The notes: generated by a model not told the origin, from the letters alone. Positions 51,433 through 63,500 are shown, counted from the first letter of the stretch. The stretch: 64,000 nucleotides of DNA from Dyadobacter sp. (GCF_017744695.1 NZ_JAGIAS010000006.1:248001-312000), one strand, 5' to 3'. Numbers and translations: made by a program.

Positions 51433-51555
51433 AGACTGTGTGTTTAAGGGATGAATGTTTGTTGATAAATAGTATTAAATTATCAAATTATTATACTATT
51501 TAATCATAAGTTAGAATAAGTGCCCGCGAAAACCAAATCCCGGGGCAAAGAAAAA

Positions 51556-51579
51556 GCCGGCCCGGAAATCCGGACCGGC
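51556..51579 (-). terminator. Terminator of mdh
   Basis: GCCGGCCCGG (51556-51565) and CCGGACCGGC (51570-51579) form a 10-bp stem with one mismatch and a 4-nt loop. On the minus strand it is followed by a T-rich run. It lies 26 nt after the mdh stop. Confidence 0.8.
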
Positions 51580-51605
51580 CTGTATTTTAGCTATTTAAGT
51601 TTCGC

Positions 51606-52532
51606 TTACAAGTTCAAAGCTGCATTCATTGACCGAACGGCCTCTGCTGACTTTTCAAACGCCGCTTTTTCGGCATCGCTCAGGCGCAGGTTGATGATCT
51701 TTTCCCAGCCTCCGCGACCCAGCACAACCGGTACGCCCATGCAAATGTCCTTCTGGCCATATTCACCATTCAGGTAAACGCTGCAAGGCACAATGCGTTT
51801 CTGGTTGCGTACAATGCTTTCGACAAGCATCATTGTGGCTGCGCCCGGCGCATACCATGCAGAAGTACCGATCAGTTTAGTGAGCGTCGCTCCGCCTACC
51901 ATGGTGTCGGCAGCGACTTTTTCGAGCTGGTCGGCCGAAAGGAAGCGGCTTACAGGGATACCGTTGTAGGTGGCCAGACGGGTCAATGGAATCATGGTTG
52001 TGTCACCGTGCCCTCCGATGACCATTCCGTGGATGTCGAGCGGCGAAACGTCCATCGCCAATGCGAGATAGGTTTTGAAACGCGCGCTGTCCAATGCGCC
52101 ACCCATACCGATCAGCCGTTTTTTAGGAATACCTGATTCTTTCAAAGCCAGGTAGGTCATCGTATCCATCGGGTTGGACACTACGATCACGATCGCTTTC
52201 GGCGAATATTTCAGCAAATTCTCTGTCACTCCCTTCACGATTCCTGCATTGATGCCGATCAGTTCTTCGCGGGTCATGCCCGGTTTACGAGGCAGTCCCG
52301 AAGTAATCACCACTACATCCGAGCCTTTGGTCTTCTCGTAATCATTGGTAGAGCCGATGGGCTTGGTATTGAACCCCAGCAAGGCTGCTGTCTGGTACAT
52401 ATCCAGTGACTTACCTTCGCTGACACCCTCTTTGATATCGAGCAACACCACTTCTTCTGCCAGCTCACGACGAATGATATTATCGGCAGTGGTTGCACCT
52501 ACCGCACCCGCACCTACAACAGTAATCTTCAT
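51606..52532 (-). CDS. mdh: Malate dehydrogenase
   Basis: A 308-residue NAD-dependent malate dehydrogenase of the LDH-like (type 3) group. The cofactor motif is VVGAGAVGATTADNI, the dicarboxylate-recognising arginine loop is LPRKPGMTREEL, and the catalytic His is in IGGHGDTTMIPL. SNPMDTMTYLAL carries the conserved Asn. It works in the TCA cycle between malate and oxaloacetate. Lactate dehydrogenase is unlikely because of the Arg in the loop. Confidence 0.95.
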   Translation of the reverse strand: MKITVVGAGAVGATTADNIIRRELAEEVVLLDIKEGVSEGKSLDMYQTAALLGFNTKPIGSTNDYEKTKGSDVVVITSGLPRKPGMTREELIGINAGIVKGVTENLLKYSPKAIVIVVSNPMDTMTYLALKESGIPKKRLIGMGGALDSARFKTYLALAMDVSPLDIHGMVIGGHGDTTMIPLTRLATYNGIPVSRFLSADQLEKVAADTMVGGATLTKLIGTSAWYAPGAATMMLVESIVRNQKRIVPCSVYLNGEYGQKDICMGVPVVLGRGGWEKIINLRLSDAEKAAFEKSAEAVRSMNAALNL

Positions 52533-52737
52533 AGGGAAATATGGTTAATTGTATAGAAATTGATGCTTTTTATATTTTTTCCTAAAAGTATGATACATAA
52601 TTTGTTTAAACCAAGCGGAAATTGATTTTTTGCCGCAAACTCCCCGGCTGGAAGCCCGGCCGCCATCCCGAACGCAATTTTTTCCGTAAGTTGATAGTTA
52701 TAATGGCTTTATAAACCACTTTTCCCTGCTTTGTACC

Positions 52738-53169
52738 ATGAATGACGAGTCAATGATTTCGCGGATTTTACAGTCGATATTTTTTAAGAATGCCAAAGGG
52801 AAAGCAGGACGTTACGCCAGAAATTCTACCCGCTTGTTTGAGCTTGCCAAAGAAGTGCTGGGAAAGCTTCAGACAGTTGGCTTCAAGGGAAATTTCGCCG
52901 AATTCCAGTCGAGTGTCCAGCTGCTGCTCCGCATGGTGAAAGCCTATGCTTCCGGCGAATATAGGGAGCTTCCTTGGAAAAGTCTGGTGTCGATAGTCGC
53001 TGTGCTCATTTATTTCGTATCTCCTATTGACCTTATTCCTGACTTCCTGCCGGTTATCGGCATCACCGACGACGTGGCCCTGGTGGTATGGCTCATCAAG
53101 ACGCTGGGCGAAGATATCCGGAAGTTCGCAGACTGGGAGAAGGCTGCCAAGACAATTAATATCGGATAA
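52738..53169 (+). CDS. DUF1232 (YkvA-like) membrane protein
   Basis: A 143-residue protein. The DUF1232 motif is PWKSLVSIVAVLIYFVSPIDLIPDFLPVIGITDDVALVVWLIKT, with the PxDLIPD signature between two hydrophobic helices (about 82-98 and 108-124). An N-terminal basic, helical region precedes it. The molecular function is unknown. It is upstream of tatA by 71 nt, with a promoter in between, so it may form its own transcript. Confidence 0.82.
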   Translation: MNDESMISRILQSIFFKNAKGKAGRYARNSTRLFELAKEVLGKLQTVGFKGNFAEFQSSVQLLLRMVKAYASGEYRELPWKSLVSIVAVLIYFVSPIDLIPDFLPVIGITDDVALVVWLIKTLGEDIRKFADWEKAAKTINIG

Positions 53170-53188
53170 AAGTTGGTCGGAGGGCTGG

Positions 53189-53216
53189 TTGTTATTAAAA
53201 AGAATAGTTATTTTTG
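53189..53216 (+). promoter_or_regulatory. tatA promoter
   Basis: TATTTTTG at 53209-53216 matches TAnnTTTG exactly. A TTG at 53189-53191 lies 17 nt upstream of it. The tatA ATG is 24 nt further. Confidence 0.6.
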
Positions 53217-53240
53217 TAAACATTAATAAAAGAAACAGAT

Positions 53241-53441
53241 ATGGAATCAATAACCGTTTTAGGAATTATGGGGTTGGGCGGACAGGAGATCTTCCTGGTT
53301 GCTCTGTTCGTGTTGCTTTTCTTCGGAGCAAAGAAAATCCCAGAACTTATGCGCGGTTTGGGGCAAGGTATCAATGAGTTCAAGAACGCTACTAAAGACG
53401 TTAAGGAAAATATTGAAAAAAGCATGGAAGACCCCAAATAA
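53241..53441 (+). CDS. tatA: Sec-independent translocase protein TatA/E
   Basis: A 66-residue Tat pore component. The N-terminal part ([38 protein letters not shown]) shows a transmembrane helix with a short amphipathic helix, and the conserved FG[12 protein letters not shown]. An acidic-basic C-terminus follows. It takes part in moving folded proteins across the cytoplasmic membrane. tatC is not in this window. Confidence 0.92.
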   Translation: MESITVLGIMGLGGQEIFLVALFVLLFFGAKKIPELMRGLGQGINEFKNATKDVKENIEKSMEDPK

Positions 53442-53469
53442 CGCTTCCATCTTATCGAAGGTTTGATCC

Positions 53470-53499
53470 AGAGCCATTAAGCTACCACTTAACGGCTCT
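53470..53499 (+). terminator. Terminator of tatA
   Basis: AGAGCC-A-TTAAG (53470-53481) pairs with CTTAA-C-GGCTCT (53488-53499), about 11 bp with one internal mismatch. A T-rich tract follows. Confidence 0.65.
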
Positions 53500-53533
53500 G
53501 ATTCTTTATTTACAACCCCACAAAAAAATTGCC

Positions 53534-54976
53534 TTGAAAGAGTATCTGACGCTGGCCGAAATTCAGAGAGATCTACGTGAAAAAGGTTTGACGTGCGTCA
53601 AGTTGGTTGATCACTATTTAGAAAAAATAGAGGCTAACAAGCATCTCAATGCTTTCGTTGAAGTTTATACCGAGGAAGCAAAAAAGGCCGCCCTGGCCGT
53701 GGATGCGAAGATCGCCAATGGTACTGCCGGAAAGCTGGCAGGCATGGTGATCGGTCTTAAAGATGTACTTTCGCTGACTGGCCACGGCTTGCAGGCCGGA
53801 AGCCAGATCCTTCAAAATTATACAGCACCCTATACCGCAACCGCCGTGCAGCGGCTCATCGATGAGGACGCGATCATCATCGGACGGCAAAACTGCGACG
53901 AGTTTGCGATGGGTTCTTCGAATGAAAATTCGTCGTTCGGACCGGTGCTGAATGCCGTTAACAATTCCAAAGTACCCGGCGGGTCGTCCGGAGGTTCGGC
54001 AGTAGCCGTTCAGGCGGGGCTTTGCCATGCCTCGTTGGGAAGCGATACCGGTGGTTCAGTACGCCAGCCGGCTGCATTCTGCGGTGTGATCGGCGTGAAG
54101 CCTTCCTACGGTCGCGTTTCGCGCTACGGGCTCATTGCCTATGCGTCGTCTTTCGACTGCATCGGCCCGATTACAAAAAGTGTTGCGGACGCCGCATTGC
54201 TCCTAGAAGTAATGTCCGGTGCCGATGATTTCGATAGCACCGTTTCGGAGCGTCCGGTTCCCGCTTACACTGCAAACCTGGAATGGAAAGGCAAAGCCAA
54301 AATCGGTTATATCCGAAGCGCGGTGGAGAACGAAGCCATAGCACCGGAAATCCGGCGACAAACATCCGAAGTACTCGACCGCCTGCGCGCGGAAGGGCAC
54401 GAGGTGACAGGTATCGACATGCCTTTGCTGGATTCGCTTTTACCTACCTATTATATTCTGACCACCGCCGAGGCGAGTTCGAACCTGTCGCGTTTCGACG
54501 GCGTGCGGTACGGTTACCGCAGTCCCGAATCCGTGGATTTGGAAAGCATGTACAAAAAGACTCGTACGGAAGGTTTTGGCGATGAGGTAAGGAGAAGAAT
54601 ACTATTGGGTACTTTCGTATTAAGTGCAAATTATTACGATGCATACTATACCAAGGCGCAACGCGTTAGAAGATTGGTGCGGGAGGAAACGAGCCGGTTT
54701 TTCGAGCAGTTCGATTTCCTGATTTCACCTGTAACACCTACCACAGCTTTTACGATTGGTGAAAAGACGGAAGATCCGTTACAAATGTATCTGGCCGATA
54801 TTTTCACCGTGCAGGCGAATGTCGTGGGCAACCCTGCGGTATCTATTCCAAACGGGCTGGACGACCAGGGGATGCCGATCGGGATTCAGATCATGGCCCC
54901 TTATTTCGGCGAGGAAAAAATGCTGGCATTTGCCAACTACCTTGCTGAACTGAATAAGGAAGAGGTCGTAGCGTAA
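53534..54976 (+). CDS. gatA: Glutamyl-tRNA(Gln) amidotransferase subunit A
   Basis: A 480-residue amidase-signature enzyme. The catalytic triad is Lys76 in GLKDVLS, Ser151 in GGSSGGSA and Ser175 in GSDTGGSVRQPAAFCG. It hydrolyses glutamine and supplies ammonia for converting Glu-tRNA(Gln) to Gln-tRNA(Gln) in the GatCAB complex. The start is TTG at 53534, giving MKEYLTLAEIQ. gatB and gatC are not in the window. The length is normal. Confidence 0.93.
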   Translation: MKEYLTLAEIQRDLREKGLTCVKLVDHYLEKIEANKHLNAFVEVYTEEAKKAALAVDAKIANGTAGKLAGMVIGLKDVLSLTGHGLQAGSQILQNYTAPYTATAVQRLIDEDAIIIGRQNCDEFAMGSSNENSSFGPVLNAVNNSKVPGGSSGGSAVAVQAGLCHASLGSDTGGSVRQPAAFCGVIGVKPSYGRVSRYGLIAYASSFDCIGPITKSVADAALLLEVMSGADDFDSTVSERPVPAYTANLEWKGKAKIGYIRSAVENEAIAPEIRRQTSEVLDRLRAEGHEVTGIDMPLLDSLLPTYYILTTAEASSNLSRFDGVRYGYRSPESVDLESMYKKTRTEGFGDEVRRRILLGTFVLSANYYDAYYTKAQRVRRLVREETSRFFEQFDFLISPVTPTTAFTIGEKTEDPLQMYLADIFTVQANVVGNPAVSIPNGLDDQGMPIGIQIMAPYFGEEKMLAFANYLAELNKEEVVA

Positions 54977-55228
54977 CAGGCATCTAAATGTGAACGCTGT
55001 GCTGATAACCAGTGTTTTAGTGAAAAATATAATGCCAGAATTACCGGCAAAATTGTTGCGTTATTCTGAATGAGGATATTGTGTGAGTATTTAAAAATGT
55101 ATTAGAGATTATTCTGATTCATCTGGCCAATTCAAACTGAAAAGGACTCTTCTATCTGTAAATGGATCATCAACAGGTACAAGCCATTGAAAACCGTGAA
55201 TTGATTAACCTTCAAAAAACATTTATTA

Positions 55229-56797
55229 ATGAGGATTTCGAAAAGAGTATTGTGGCTCGGAGCCATGTGTGCAGGGTTTTGGAATGCGCCTGTGATGGCG
55301 ATGGTTCCACAGGTGAGTTTGACGTCCGGGCAGGATACAGTTGAGACTATTGCTCAGGAAGAAGATGATTTGATGCCGTCACTCCCGGAAGTCGAGGAAA
55401 TCGGAGCCAATCCGGCCGTACCTCAGGAACTTTTGAAAGAGCGGTTCGCGAAGCTTGAAAAGTCGATTCCGCTTACCTATCACAAATCTTCGCACGAATT
55501 TGTAGAGTACTTTATCTACAAAAAAGCAAAATTCACGCAGACGATGATGGAGCGTATGCCGCTCTATTTTCCGCTCTTCGAAAAAGCCCTGGCGAAACAC
55601 GGGCTGCCTACCGAGCTGAAATACCTTTCGATGATCGAGTCGGGCCTTAACCCGACGGTTATTTCCCACGCACGGGCGGGAGGCCTCTGGCAGTTCATGC
55701 CGGCAACGGGTCGGGAATTCGGCCTTTATCAGGACAAGTACATTGATGAACGCTTCGAGCCGGCGAAGGCGACAGAAGCCGCTTGTCTTTATCTCAAACA
55801 GCTTTATAATATCTTTGGCGACTGGGAGCTTGCACTGGCTTCGTATAATACAGGTCCGGGCAACGTGAAGCGCGCCATGCGTCGCTCGCGCGGGACTACC
55901 TTCTGGACGATCTACAATGTCCTCCCCCGCGAAACCCGATCGTATGTTCCGCAGTATGTAGCGATGAACTACATGATGAACTACGGCTACGATCACGGCA
56001 TTTTCCCTGAAAACACGGAGTTTCAGATTCCGAACGATACCATTCATATCAACGGCTATATTGATCTCGCTACGTTCTGTAGCAATGCCAGTATTGATTT
56101 CGAAGTGCTCAAAAAGCTGAATCCGCAGATCACCAAGACGATACTGCCGGATCAAACGCGTGACTTCGTTTTGAAAGTGCCGAGCGTACGGTTCACTTAC
56201 CTGATGAGCAACCGGGCCGCGATCATGGATTCCTGCACCCGGAAATACCTTCCTTCGGGTGTGATGGTGGCCAAAGCCGACAGCACGAAAACGGATTCGC
56301 TGGGTGGCAACGGCTCATTCCCTTACGTACTCGCATCGAACGTGCAGAATGTATCGGGTGATGAAAATTATGAAGAAGACGGCGAAGAAGAAACGATCCA
56401 GCGCAGCCGTACCAAACGCGTATCGTATACCGTCCGCCGCGGCGACAATGTTGCCGGCATTGCACGAAAGTATGGCGTATCGGTAGCGGCAGTCCGCAAA
56501 TGGAACCACATTCGCCGGAACAATATTCGCAAAGGGCAGCGCCTCGTGATCTACAAAGAGGTGAAGGAGGCTGTACCCGCAACCCGTATCGCCGCCAAAG
56601 CGAGGCCACAGCAAGATGAAGAGCAAGTGGCGAAGCAGCAGCGTCATACCCGGAAACGTTATCATACCGTACAAAAAGGAGATACATTATGGATTATTTC
56701 GCAGCGATACGGTCTGGAAATCGGTCAGTTGAAAAAACGGAACAAGATCAGGGGCAACTCGATCAAGCCTGGTCAAAAACTGATTATTTCTACCTAG
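55229..56797 (+). CDS. Lytic transglycosylase with LysM domains (MltD-type)
   Basis: A 522-residue peptidoglycan lyase. A signal-like N-terminus (about 1-25) precedes the SLT domain. The catalytic Glu lies in LKYLSMIESGLNP, with GLWQFMPATGREFGLYQDKYIDER and LALASYNTGPGNVKRAM as family marks. Two LysM domains lie at the C-terminus (VSYTVRRGDNVAGIARKYGVS and YHTVQKGDTLWIISQRYGLEI). The enzyme cuts glycan strands and binds peptidoglycan. The 252-nt gap before it holds no recognisable gene; ruvA follows 33 nt downstream. Confidence 0.93.
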   Translation: MRISKRVLWLGAMCAGFWNAPVMAMVPQVSLTSGQDTVETIAQEEDDLMPSLPEVEEIGANPAVPQELLKERFAKLEKSIPLTYHKSSHEFVEYFIYKKAKFTQTMMERMPLYFPLFEKALAKHGLPTELKYLSMIESGLNPTVISHARAGGLWQFMPATGREFGLYQDKYIDERFEPAKATEAACLYLKQLYNIFGDWELALASYNTGPGNVKRAMRRSRGTTFWTIYNVLPRETRSYVPQYVAMNYMMNYGYDHGIFPENTEFQIPNDTIHINGYIDLATFCSNASIDFEVLKKLNPQITKTILPDQTRDFVLKVPSVRFTYLMSNRAAIMDSCTRKYLPSGVMVAKADSTKTDSLGGNGSFPYVLASNVQNVSGDENYEEDGEEETIQRSRTKRVSYTVRRGDNVAGIARKYGVSVAAVRKWNHIRRNNIRKGQRLVIYKEVKEAVPATRIAAKARPQQDEEQVAKQQRHTRKRYHTVQKGDTLWIISQRYGLEIGQLKKRNKIRGNSIKPGQKLIIST

Positions 56798-56830
56798 AAA
56801 TTAACGCTTCAACATACACATACTATTTTT

Positions 56831-57421
56831 ATGATTGCCTACGTTAACGGGATTGTAACTTATAAAGACCCAGCGTACGCTATCATCGATGTCAACGGAG
56901 TAGGTTACGAGGTCAGGATCTCATTACAGACCTACACTTCGCTCCCCGACATTGGTGCCCGGTGCAAGCTGGTAACGTTTCTCAATATACGGGAAGATGC
57001 CCACGTCCTTTACGGTTTTTGGGGGAATGATGAGAAGAAGCTTTTCCTGGATCTGACAAGCATTTCAGGAATCGGGCCGTCGACAGCGCTCGTGATGCTT
57101 TCCTCCCTTTCTTCCTCGGAAATACGTCAGGGAATCATTGATGAAGACCTGCGCCTGATACAGTCTATCAAAGGCATAGGGTCCAAGACTGCTCAACGCG
57201 TAATCCTCGAACTAAGAGACAAAATTCGAAAGGAAGAACTCGTTTCAACAGGTACTAAGTCTGCTGAAACGTCGTCGAGCGCTCTTCGGAGCGAAGCGTT
57301 GGCTGCGCTCGTTACTTTGGGTATTCCCAAACCGACGGCGGAGAAAAGTCTGGATGCCATCATCAAGCGTGAAGGGCAATCCATTAGCGTTGAAAATCTG
57401 ATCAAACTAGCGTTACGTTAA
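56831..57421 (+). CDS. ruvA: Holliday junction DNA helicase RuvA
   Basis: A 196-residue RuvA. Domain I, an OB fold, begins MIAYVNGIVTYKDPAYAIIDVNGVGYEVRI. Domain II has helix-hairpin-helix motifs (LTSISGIGPSTALVML and IQSIKGIGSKTAQRVILEL). Domain III is at the C-terminus after a Ser-rich linker (ETSSSALRSEALAAL). The acidic pin residues fall in the domain I-II region. It forms the tetramer that loads RuvB at Holliday junctions. ruvA next to sprA is a conserved arrangement in Bacteroidota. Confidence 0.95.
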   Translation: MIAYVNGIVTYKDPAYAIIDVNGVGYEVRISLQTYTSLPDIGARCKLVTFLNIREDAHVLYGFWGNDEKKLFLDLTSISGIGPSTALVMLSSLSSSEIRQGIIDEDLRLIQSIKGIGSKTAQRVILELRDKIRKEELVSTGTKSAETSSSALRSEALAALVTLGIPKPTAEKSLDAIIKREGQSISVENLIKLALR

Positions 57422-57520
57422 CCGGAACTGCAATGATATTTGGTGAAAAATTTTACAACCGTAAAATCGTGTTGATGGATTTGTTTGTAAATATAACCTT
57501 CTCTAAATAAGTACATTACC

Positions 57521-60500
57521 TTGTCATCAACGATTTACTCATTTCTTTTTAAGGTATTAAGCATTTCGGCCGGAGCGGTGTTACTCGTGAACGTTTCCGG
57601 CGGCAAGGGGGAGCCATATTCGGACCAGGCACAGGAATGGGCCATACTTGCGGACACGCTTAAAGAAGATTCCACCAAAAAAAACATCGACAGATCGGGC
57701 TCTCAGCTCATCATGCGATGGAAGGATTACTATTCCAACCGGATTTCAGAGCCGCGGCCGCGTTCGCCATTCTACCTGCGCGAGCCTAATAATATCTCCA
57801 CAAACATTACGCTCGACAGTGCAGGGAAAGTTGCAGTGACCGAGAAAATTCAGACGCCCGGCGTGGCGACGCCCGGCGCACCGACGCCTGGTTTGGCTAT
57901 ACCTGGCGGTACATTAAACTATCGCTACCCCGAACGCATGGATCTTGAAACGTACGACAAGATCCAGGAAGACCGTGCATTCAAAAGCCTCCTGCGTGAG
58001 TACGCGGGCAGGCAGGACGGCAACAGTGCCATGGGCGCGCGCGGGTTGCTGCCCAAGCTGGACCTGCCGCCTGGGTTGACCAAATTACTTGGGGATGATT
58101 TCGTGAATTTCAAACCCACAGGCTTCGTGTCGCTGGATCTCGGGCTTATGCATCAGTTCCTGGATAACCCGGCTATCCCGATCCGTCAGCGCAAGAATAC
58201 CCAATTCATTTTCAACGAGCAGATCAATATCAACTTTGACGCCAAGCTCGGAGACCAGCTCGGGTTTCAGACCAACTTCGATACGAAGGCCAACTTCAAC
58301 TTCGAGAATGCGATCAAACTGAACTACAAAAACCCGGAAGAAAGCTTCATCCGGAAAATCGAGGCGGGTAATATCAACTGGGCGATTAACAGCCAGTTGA
58401 TCCCGGGTGTTCAGAATTTGTTTGGTTTGAAGACAGAGTTTCAATTCGGACGTCTGAATGCCACTTTCGTTGCTTCTCAGCAGAAATCCAGCAAGGAGCG
58501 GATCACATTGCGCGGTGGTGCGCAAAGCCGGGACTTTGAATTGCGGGCCGATACTTACGACGAAAACCGGAACTTCTTCCTTTCCCAATATTTCCGCAAC
58601 ATTTACGAAAGTTCGTTGCAAAACACGCCCACGATTACTTCCGGCGTGACCGTGACGCGTCTCGAAGTGTATGTGACAAACCGTACAACCACCACCGAGT
58701 CGCTGCGTAATATCGTGGGTTTTGCTGATTTGGGCGAGCCTGCGCCGTACCGCGCCGGCAATCCTAATTTGCAGCCTGTACGTTCTACGTCACCCGCGAG
58801 CAACGACGCCAACGGCCTTTACAAGAAACTATCGGATAACACCGCTTTCCGCCAGGTCGACAATACCAATACCGCCATCGCCGGCCTCGGTCTTGAAAAA
58901 ACCATCGATTATGAACTGTTACGCGGGGCGAAACGATTGATCCTCGATCGTGACTACACATTTCATCCGCAGCTTGGCTACATCTCTCTGACCAACGCGC
59001 TCCGCAACGATGAAGTCCTCGCGGTTTCCTATGAATATACCCTGAATGGTCGTGCGTTCAAGGTAGGGGAGCTGACCGAGGACTACCAGGCCAGACAGGA
59101 CAATGAGGTAATCGCGCTGAAATTGCTGAAATCTTCGACCATCCGGAACAACACCAAGTTGCCGATGTGGGATTTGATGATGAAAAACATCTATTCGCTC
59201 GGAACAAGTCAAATCGATAAGCAAGGGTTTCAGTTAAGGGTTATTTATAAAGATGACCAAACCGGTATCGATAACCCCAACTTGCAGGAAAGTAGCATTG
59301 CCAATATTCCGCTGATCCGCCTCTCCGGTCTCGACCGCCTGAACCCGGTTAATGACCTGCAACCCGATGGAAACTTCGACTTTGTGGATGGTATCACGAT
59401 GGATAGTAAGACAGGGCGCATTATATTCCCTGTACTCGAACCGTTTGGTAGCAACCTTTCTAGAAAATTCGGTCCCGGTGAGGACGTGTACCGGAACAAA
59501 TATGTGTTCAACGAACTGTATCGCACGACGATGATCGACGCGCAGCAGGTTTCGGAGCGCAACAAGTTTTTCATCAAGGGCGCTTACCAGTCGAGTGGGG
59601 GAGCTGAGGTGCAGCTTCCGTTCGGAGTGCTGGAAACCTCGGTAACCGTGACCTCGGGCGGCGTGCCGCTTTCCCCCGGTTCGGATTATATTGTTGAAGC
59701 ACAGATTGGCCGCGTACGGATTTTGAATTCCAGCGTGTTGGCTTCCGGCCGCGAGATCGTGATCGAGTACGAGCGCCCGGATATGTTCCAGAACCAGATC
59801 AGAACTTTGGTGGGAACACGCCTGGATTATGTAGTCAACCGCAACCTGAGTGTCGGTCTGACAGCCATGAAATACAAGGAGCGTACCGCGGGCTTTCTTT
59901 CGAGGGTGTCTATCGGGAACGAACCAGTGAACAACACCATGCTCGGGTTTGATGTAAACTTCCGTAAGGATGCACCGTTCCTGACCAAATGGCTGGATGC
60001 ATTGCCGTTGATCCAGACCAAGGAAATGTCGTCAATCCAGTTCAAAGGGGAATTTGCCAAATTACTTCCCGGCGTTTCCAAGGATGTGAACAACCGTTCG
60101 CTCGTGGACGACTTCGAGGCCGCGCGTACGGTTTATGACCTCGCCCGTCAGCCTCAGAAATGGCGCCTGGCGGCAGTGCCTGCCAAATTCAGGGATGGAT
60201 TTACGGGTAAGGACCTGAGCTATGGCTACAAACGCGCCAAGATTTCGGCCTATACCGTCGACAACATCTTCGGCGGGGCGCAGGGGCTCGGCGGAGGGTA
60301 TCAACCGCCTACCAACTTCACTGATGCCGATCGCAAGTTCTATTACGAACGGCTTTACCTGCCCAACCAGATTTTCCCGAACCGTGCTATTGCGGGGTTG
60401 GTGACCTACCCGCAGCAAGTATTGGATATTGCCTATTATCCAAGCGAGCGCGGAATGTACAATTACAACACTGATCTCAATTCCGACGGCCGCATGAAAA

Positions 60501-63500
60501 ACCCGAGGAATAATTTCGGGGCACTGAGCCGCGCGATTACCTCGGATAACGACTTTGACAATGCCAACATCGAAAGCATCGAGTTCTGGATGCTCGACCC
60601 GTTTATCAATGACTCCAAAGGTGCGATAAGGGACGGTTTTTCTGACAAACCCAATACCACCGGTGGTAAGCTGGTATTCAACCTCGGGGATATTTCAGAA
60701 GATGTAATCCCTGATGAGCGCTACAACTTTGAAAACGGTTTGCCTCTTGTACCTAAACAGGTGGGTGTAAACGTCGATTCAACGGCCTGGGGTTATGCTA
60801 CCAAATCACAATACCTGATCAATGCATTCAGCAACGAAAATGGGGCGCGTCAGAAGCAGGATGTAGGTTTGGATGGTTTGACCAACGAGGAGGAGCGTGC
60901 TTTCTTTAAAACCTTCATCGATCGTCTCCCCGCCAACCTGACTGCCGAAGCACGTGCGAAAATCCTTGCTGACCCTTCCGGTGACGATTTCCAGTTCTTC
61001 CTGGGCTCCGACCTTGACGCCGAAGATAAGAAAGTGCTGGAACGCTATAAGAACTACATAGGAATGGAGAACAACTCTCCGGAAAGTCAGGGGAGATCTG
61101 TGGACGTGACACCGGCGTCGACCAATATTCCCGATGGCGAGGATATGAACGTCGATAACACTATCAACGACAATGAATCCTATTATGAATATGAGATAGA
61201 CCTGAAACCGGGGCAACTTGCTGTGGGTAACGGTTATATTGTTGACAAAACAGTGAATACCGACGATGGCCAGAGCTGGTATCTCTTCCGTGTTCCTATC
61301 AAGGAGTTTTCGGGAATGGTGGGGAGTATGAATGGTTTCAAGTCGATCCGCTTTATGCGCATGTACCTGACCGATTTCCAGCAGCCGGTGGTGCTTCGTT
61401 TTGCACAATTGCAAATGGTAGGACAGCAGTATCGTAAATACACCTACAATCTTGACGCACCGGGTTTGCAGGAAGTTCCTGAGCCGTATGACGCGAAATT
61501 TACGGTGGGAACGGTGAGTATTGAGGAGAATGGTCAGGCCAATGGCGCTACGAATAAATATGTATACAAAATTCCTCCTACCTGGAAACGGGATCAGGAT
61601 AATACACAGCGTCCGCCGTTGTTGCTGAATGAGCAATCGATGAGCCTTTGCGTGACCGGCCTTCGCGACGGGGATTCGCGGGCGGTTTTCAAAAATGTAA
61701 ACCTCGACTTGCTTTTCCGCAAACGCCTGCGCATGTATGTACACATGCAGAACGAGCAGGACGAGGACAACATGGTGGGTGCATTTATGAGGATTGGTAC
61801 CGACCTTACCCAGAACTACTACGAGATCGACCTTTCTGCCCTGAAAGCTACCAGGCCGGGGGACCGACCCGATACGGAAGTCTGGCCGGAAGGTAATGAG
61901 GTCAATATTGCATTGGCCGACCTGGTGGATGCAAAAGCGCAGCGTAACCGGCAAATTGACAAAAATCTGAGTGTGCCTTTCACCGTGATGAGCTCCGACA
62001 GAAGGTACAAACTGACCGTGGTCGGAAACCCGGATTTGAGTGCCGTGAAAGTGATGATGATCGGTATGCGTAACCCGAAATCGGTGGATGAGCGTGCGAA
62101 GTCGTTTTGTATCTGGGTGGATGAAATGCACGTCGAAGGTTTCGACGATACCGGCGGTATGGCGGCCATCGCGCAGCTGAATGCGAAACTGGCTGACTTT
62201 GCGACGTTGACCGCATCGGGCCGGATCGAGACGTTTGGTTTCGGGACCGTGCAGCAGCGCATCGGTGAGCGCACGCGGAACTTTACCTCCGAATATGGTT
62301 TCTCTTCCAATATCGCATTGGATAAATTACTGCCTGCCAACTGGGGTTTCCAGATCCCGCTGTTTGTAAGTTATGACCGACGCAATGTAAAACCGCATTT
62401 CAATCCGCTCGATCCGGATACACCATTGAATACCTCGCTGGATAACCTTCGAACGGACGAGGAACGTGATGGGTACAGGCGAATGGTAGAGGAAAATGCC
62501 GTCAAGCGAGGGTTCAACTTCTCGAACGTCCGGAAGGTCAAGACCAAACCGGGCGCGAAAAATCACTTCTTTGATTTCGAGAACTTCGCGTTCAGTTATG
62601 CATTCAGTGACGATAAGCGGAGGAATATCCTGACCCAAGAGTACAATCAGCGTGCGTACCGGGCCGGCATTTCCTACATGTATGCCAGCCAGCCCAAAGC
62701 CATTGAACCATTCAAGAAATGGAAGGCGACAGGCCGTTGGGCGGAGTTCATCAAAGAGTTTAATGTGACGCTCCTGCCGAATATGGTTTCGTTGCGTACC
62801 GACGTGGACCGCCGCTTCCTGAAAACCCAGTTGCGTAATGCCGACCTGACCACCGACGGTATTCAGCCGTTGTATGAAAAGTACTTCTGGTTTAACCGTT
62901 ATTACGATTTCGGCTGGAACCTGACGCGTAATATGACCTTGACCTACGCAGCCACCGCCAACTCGATCATCGACGAGCCGGAAGGGGATATCAACACCAG
63001 CGCGAAGAAGGATTCGCTTTGGAGCAATTTCAAGAAGCTGGGGCGTATCAAGAATTTTGACCAGAAAATCGATTTGACTTACCGCCTGCCGCTCGACAAA
63101 ATCCCGGTACTCGACTGGATGTCGGCCGACTACAAGCATTCGGTCGGATACAACTACCAGGCCAATGCATTGAACCTGAAAGACACAACAGGGCTGCCGT
63201 TCGGGGACATTATCAGGAACAGCCGCGAGCGGGGCGTTACCGGGAAGGTGGATTTTGTATTACTTTACAACAAACTCCGCTACCTCAAATTCGCAAACAC
63301 CCCATCGGCCGCGAGAAAGAATTTTGCACGCAGCCCAGGTGATATCGAGGACATCGATATGCGTACGACCGACATTGTGAAGACTCTTACGAGGGCCTTG
63401 ATGACCGTCCGCGGTATCAATGTCAGCTACTCGGTCCTGGAAACAACGGCATTGCCGGGCTATTTGAGGGCGCCTAAGTACTTCGGGCTCGATAATGCCA

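Noticed and set aside
55162-55344. 60-codon frame upstream of the lytic transglycosylase
   Set aside because: It overlaps the start of the transglycosylase gene in another frame and has no recognisable features.
60806-62131. 441-codon open frame on the minus strand
   Set aside because: It is antisense to the sprA frame, rich in His and Ile as expected from the complement of sprA codons, and has no family features.
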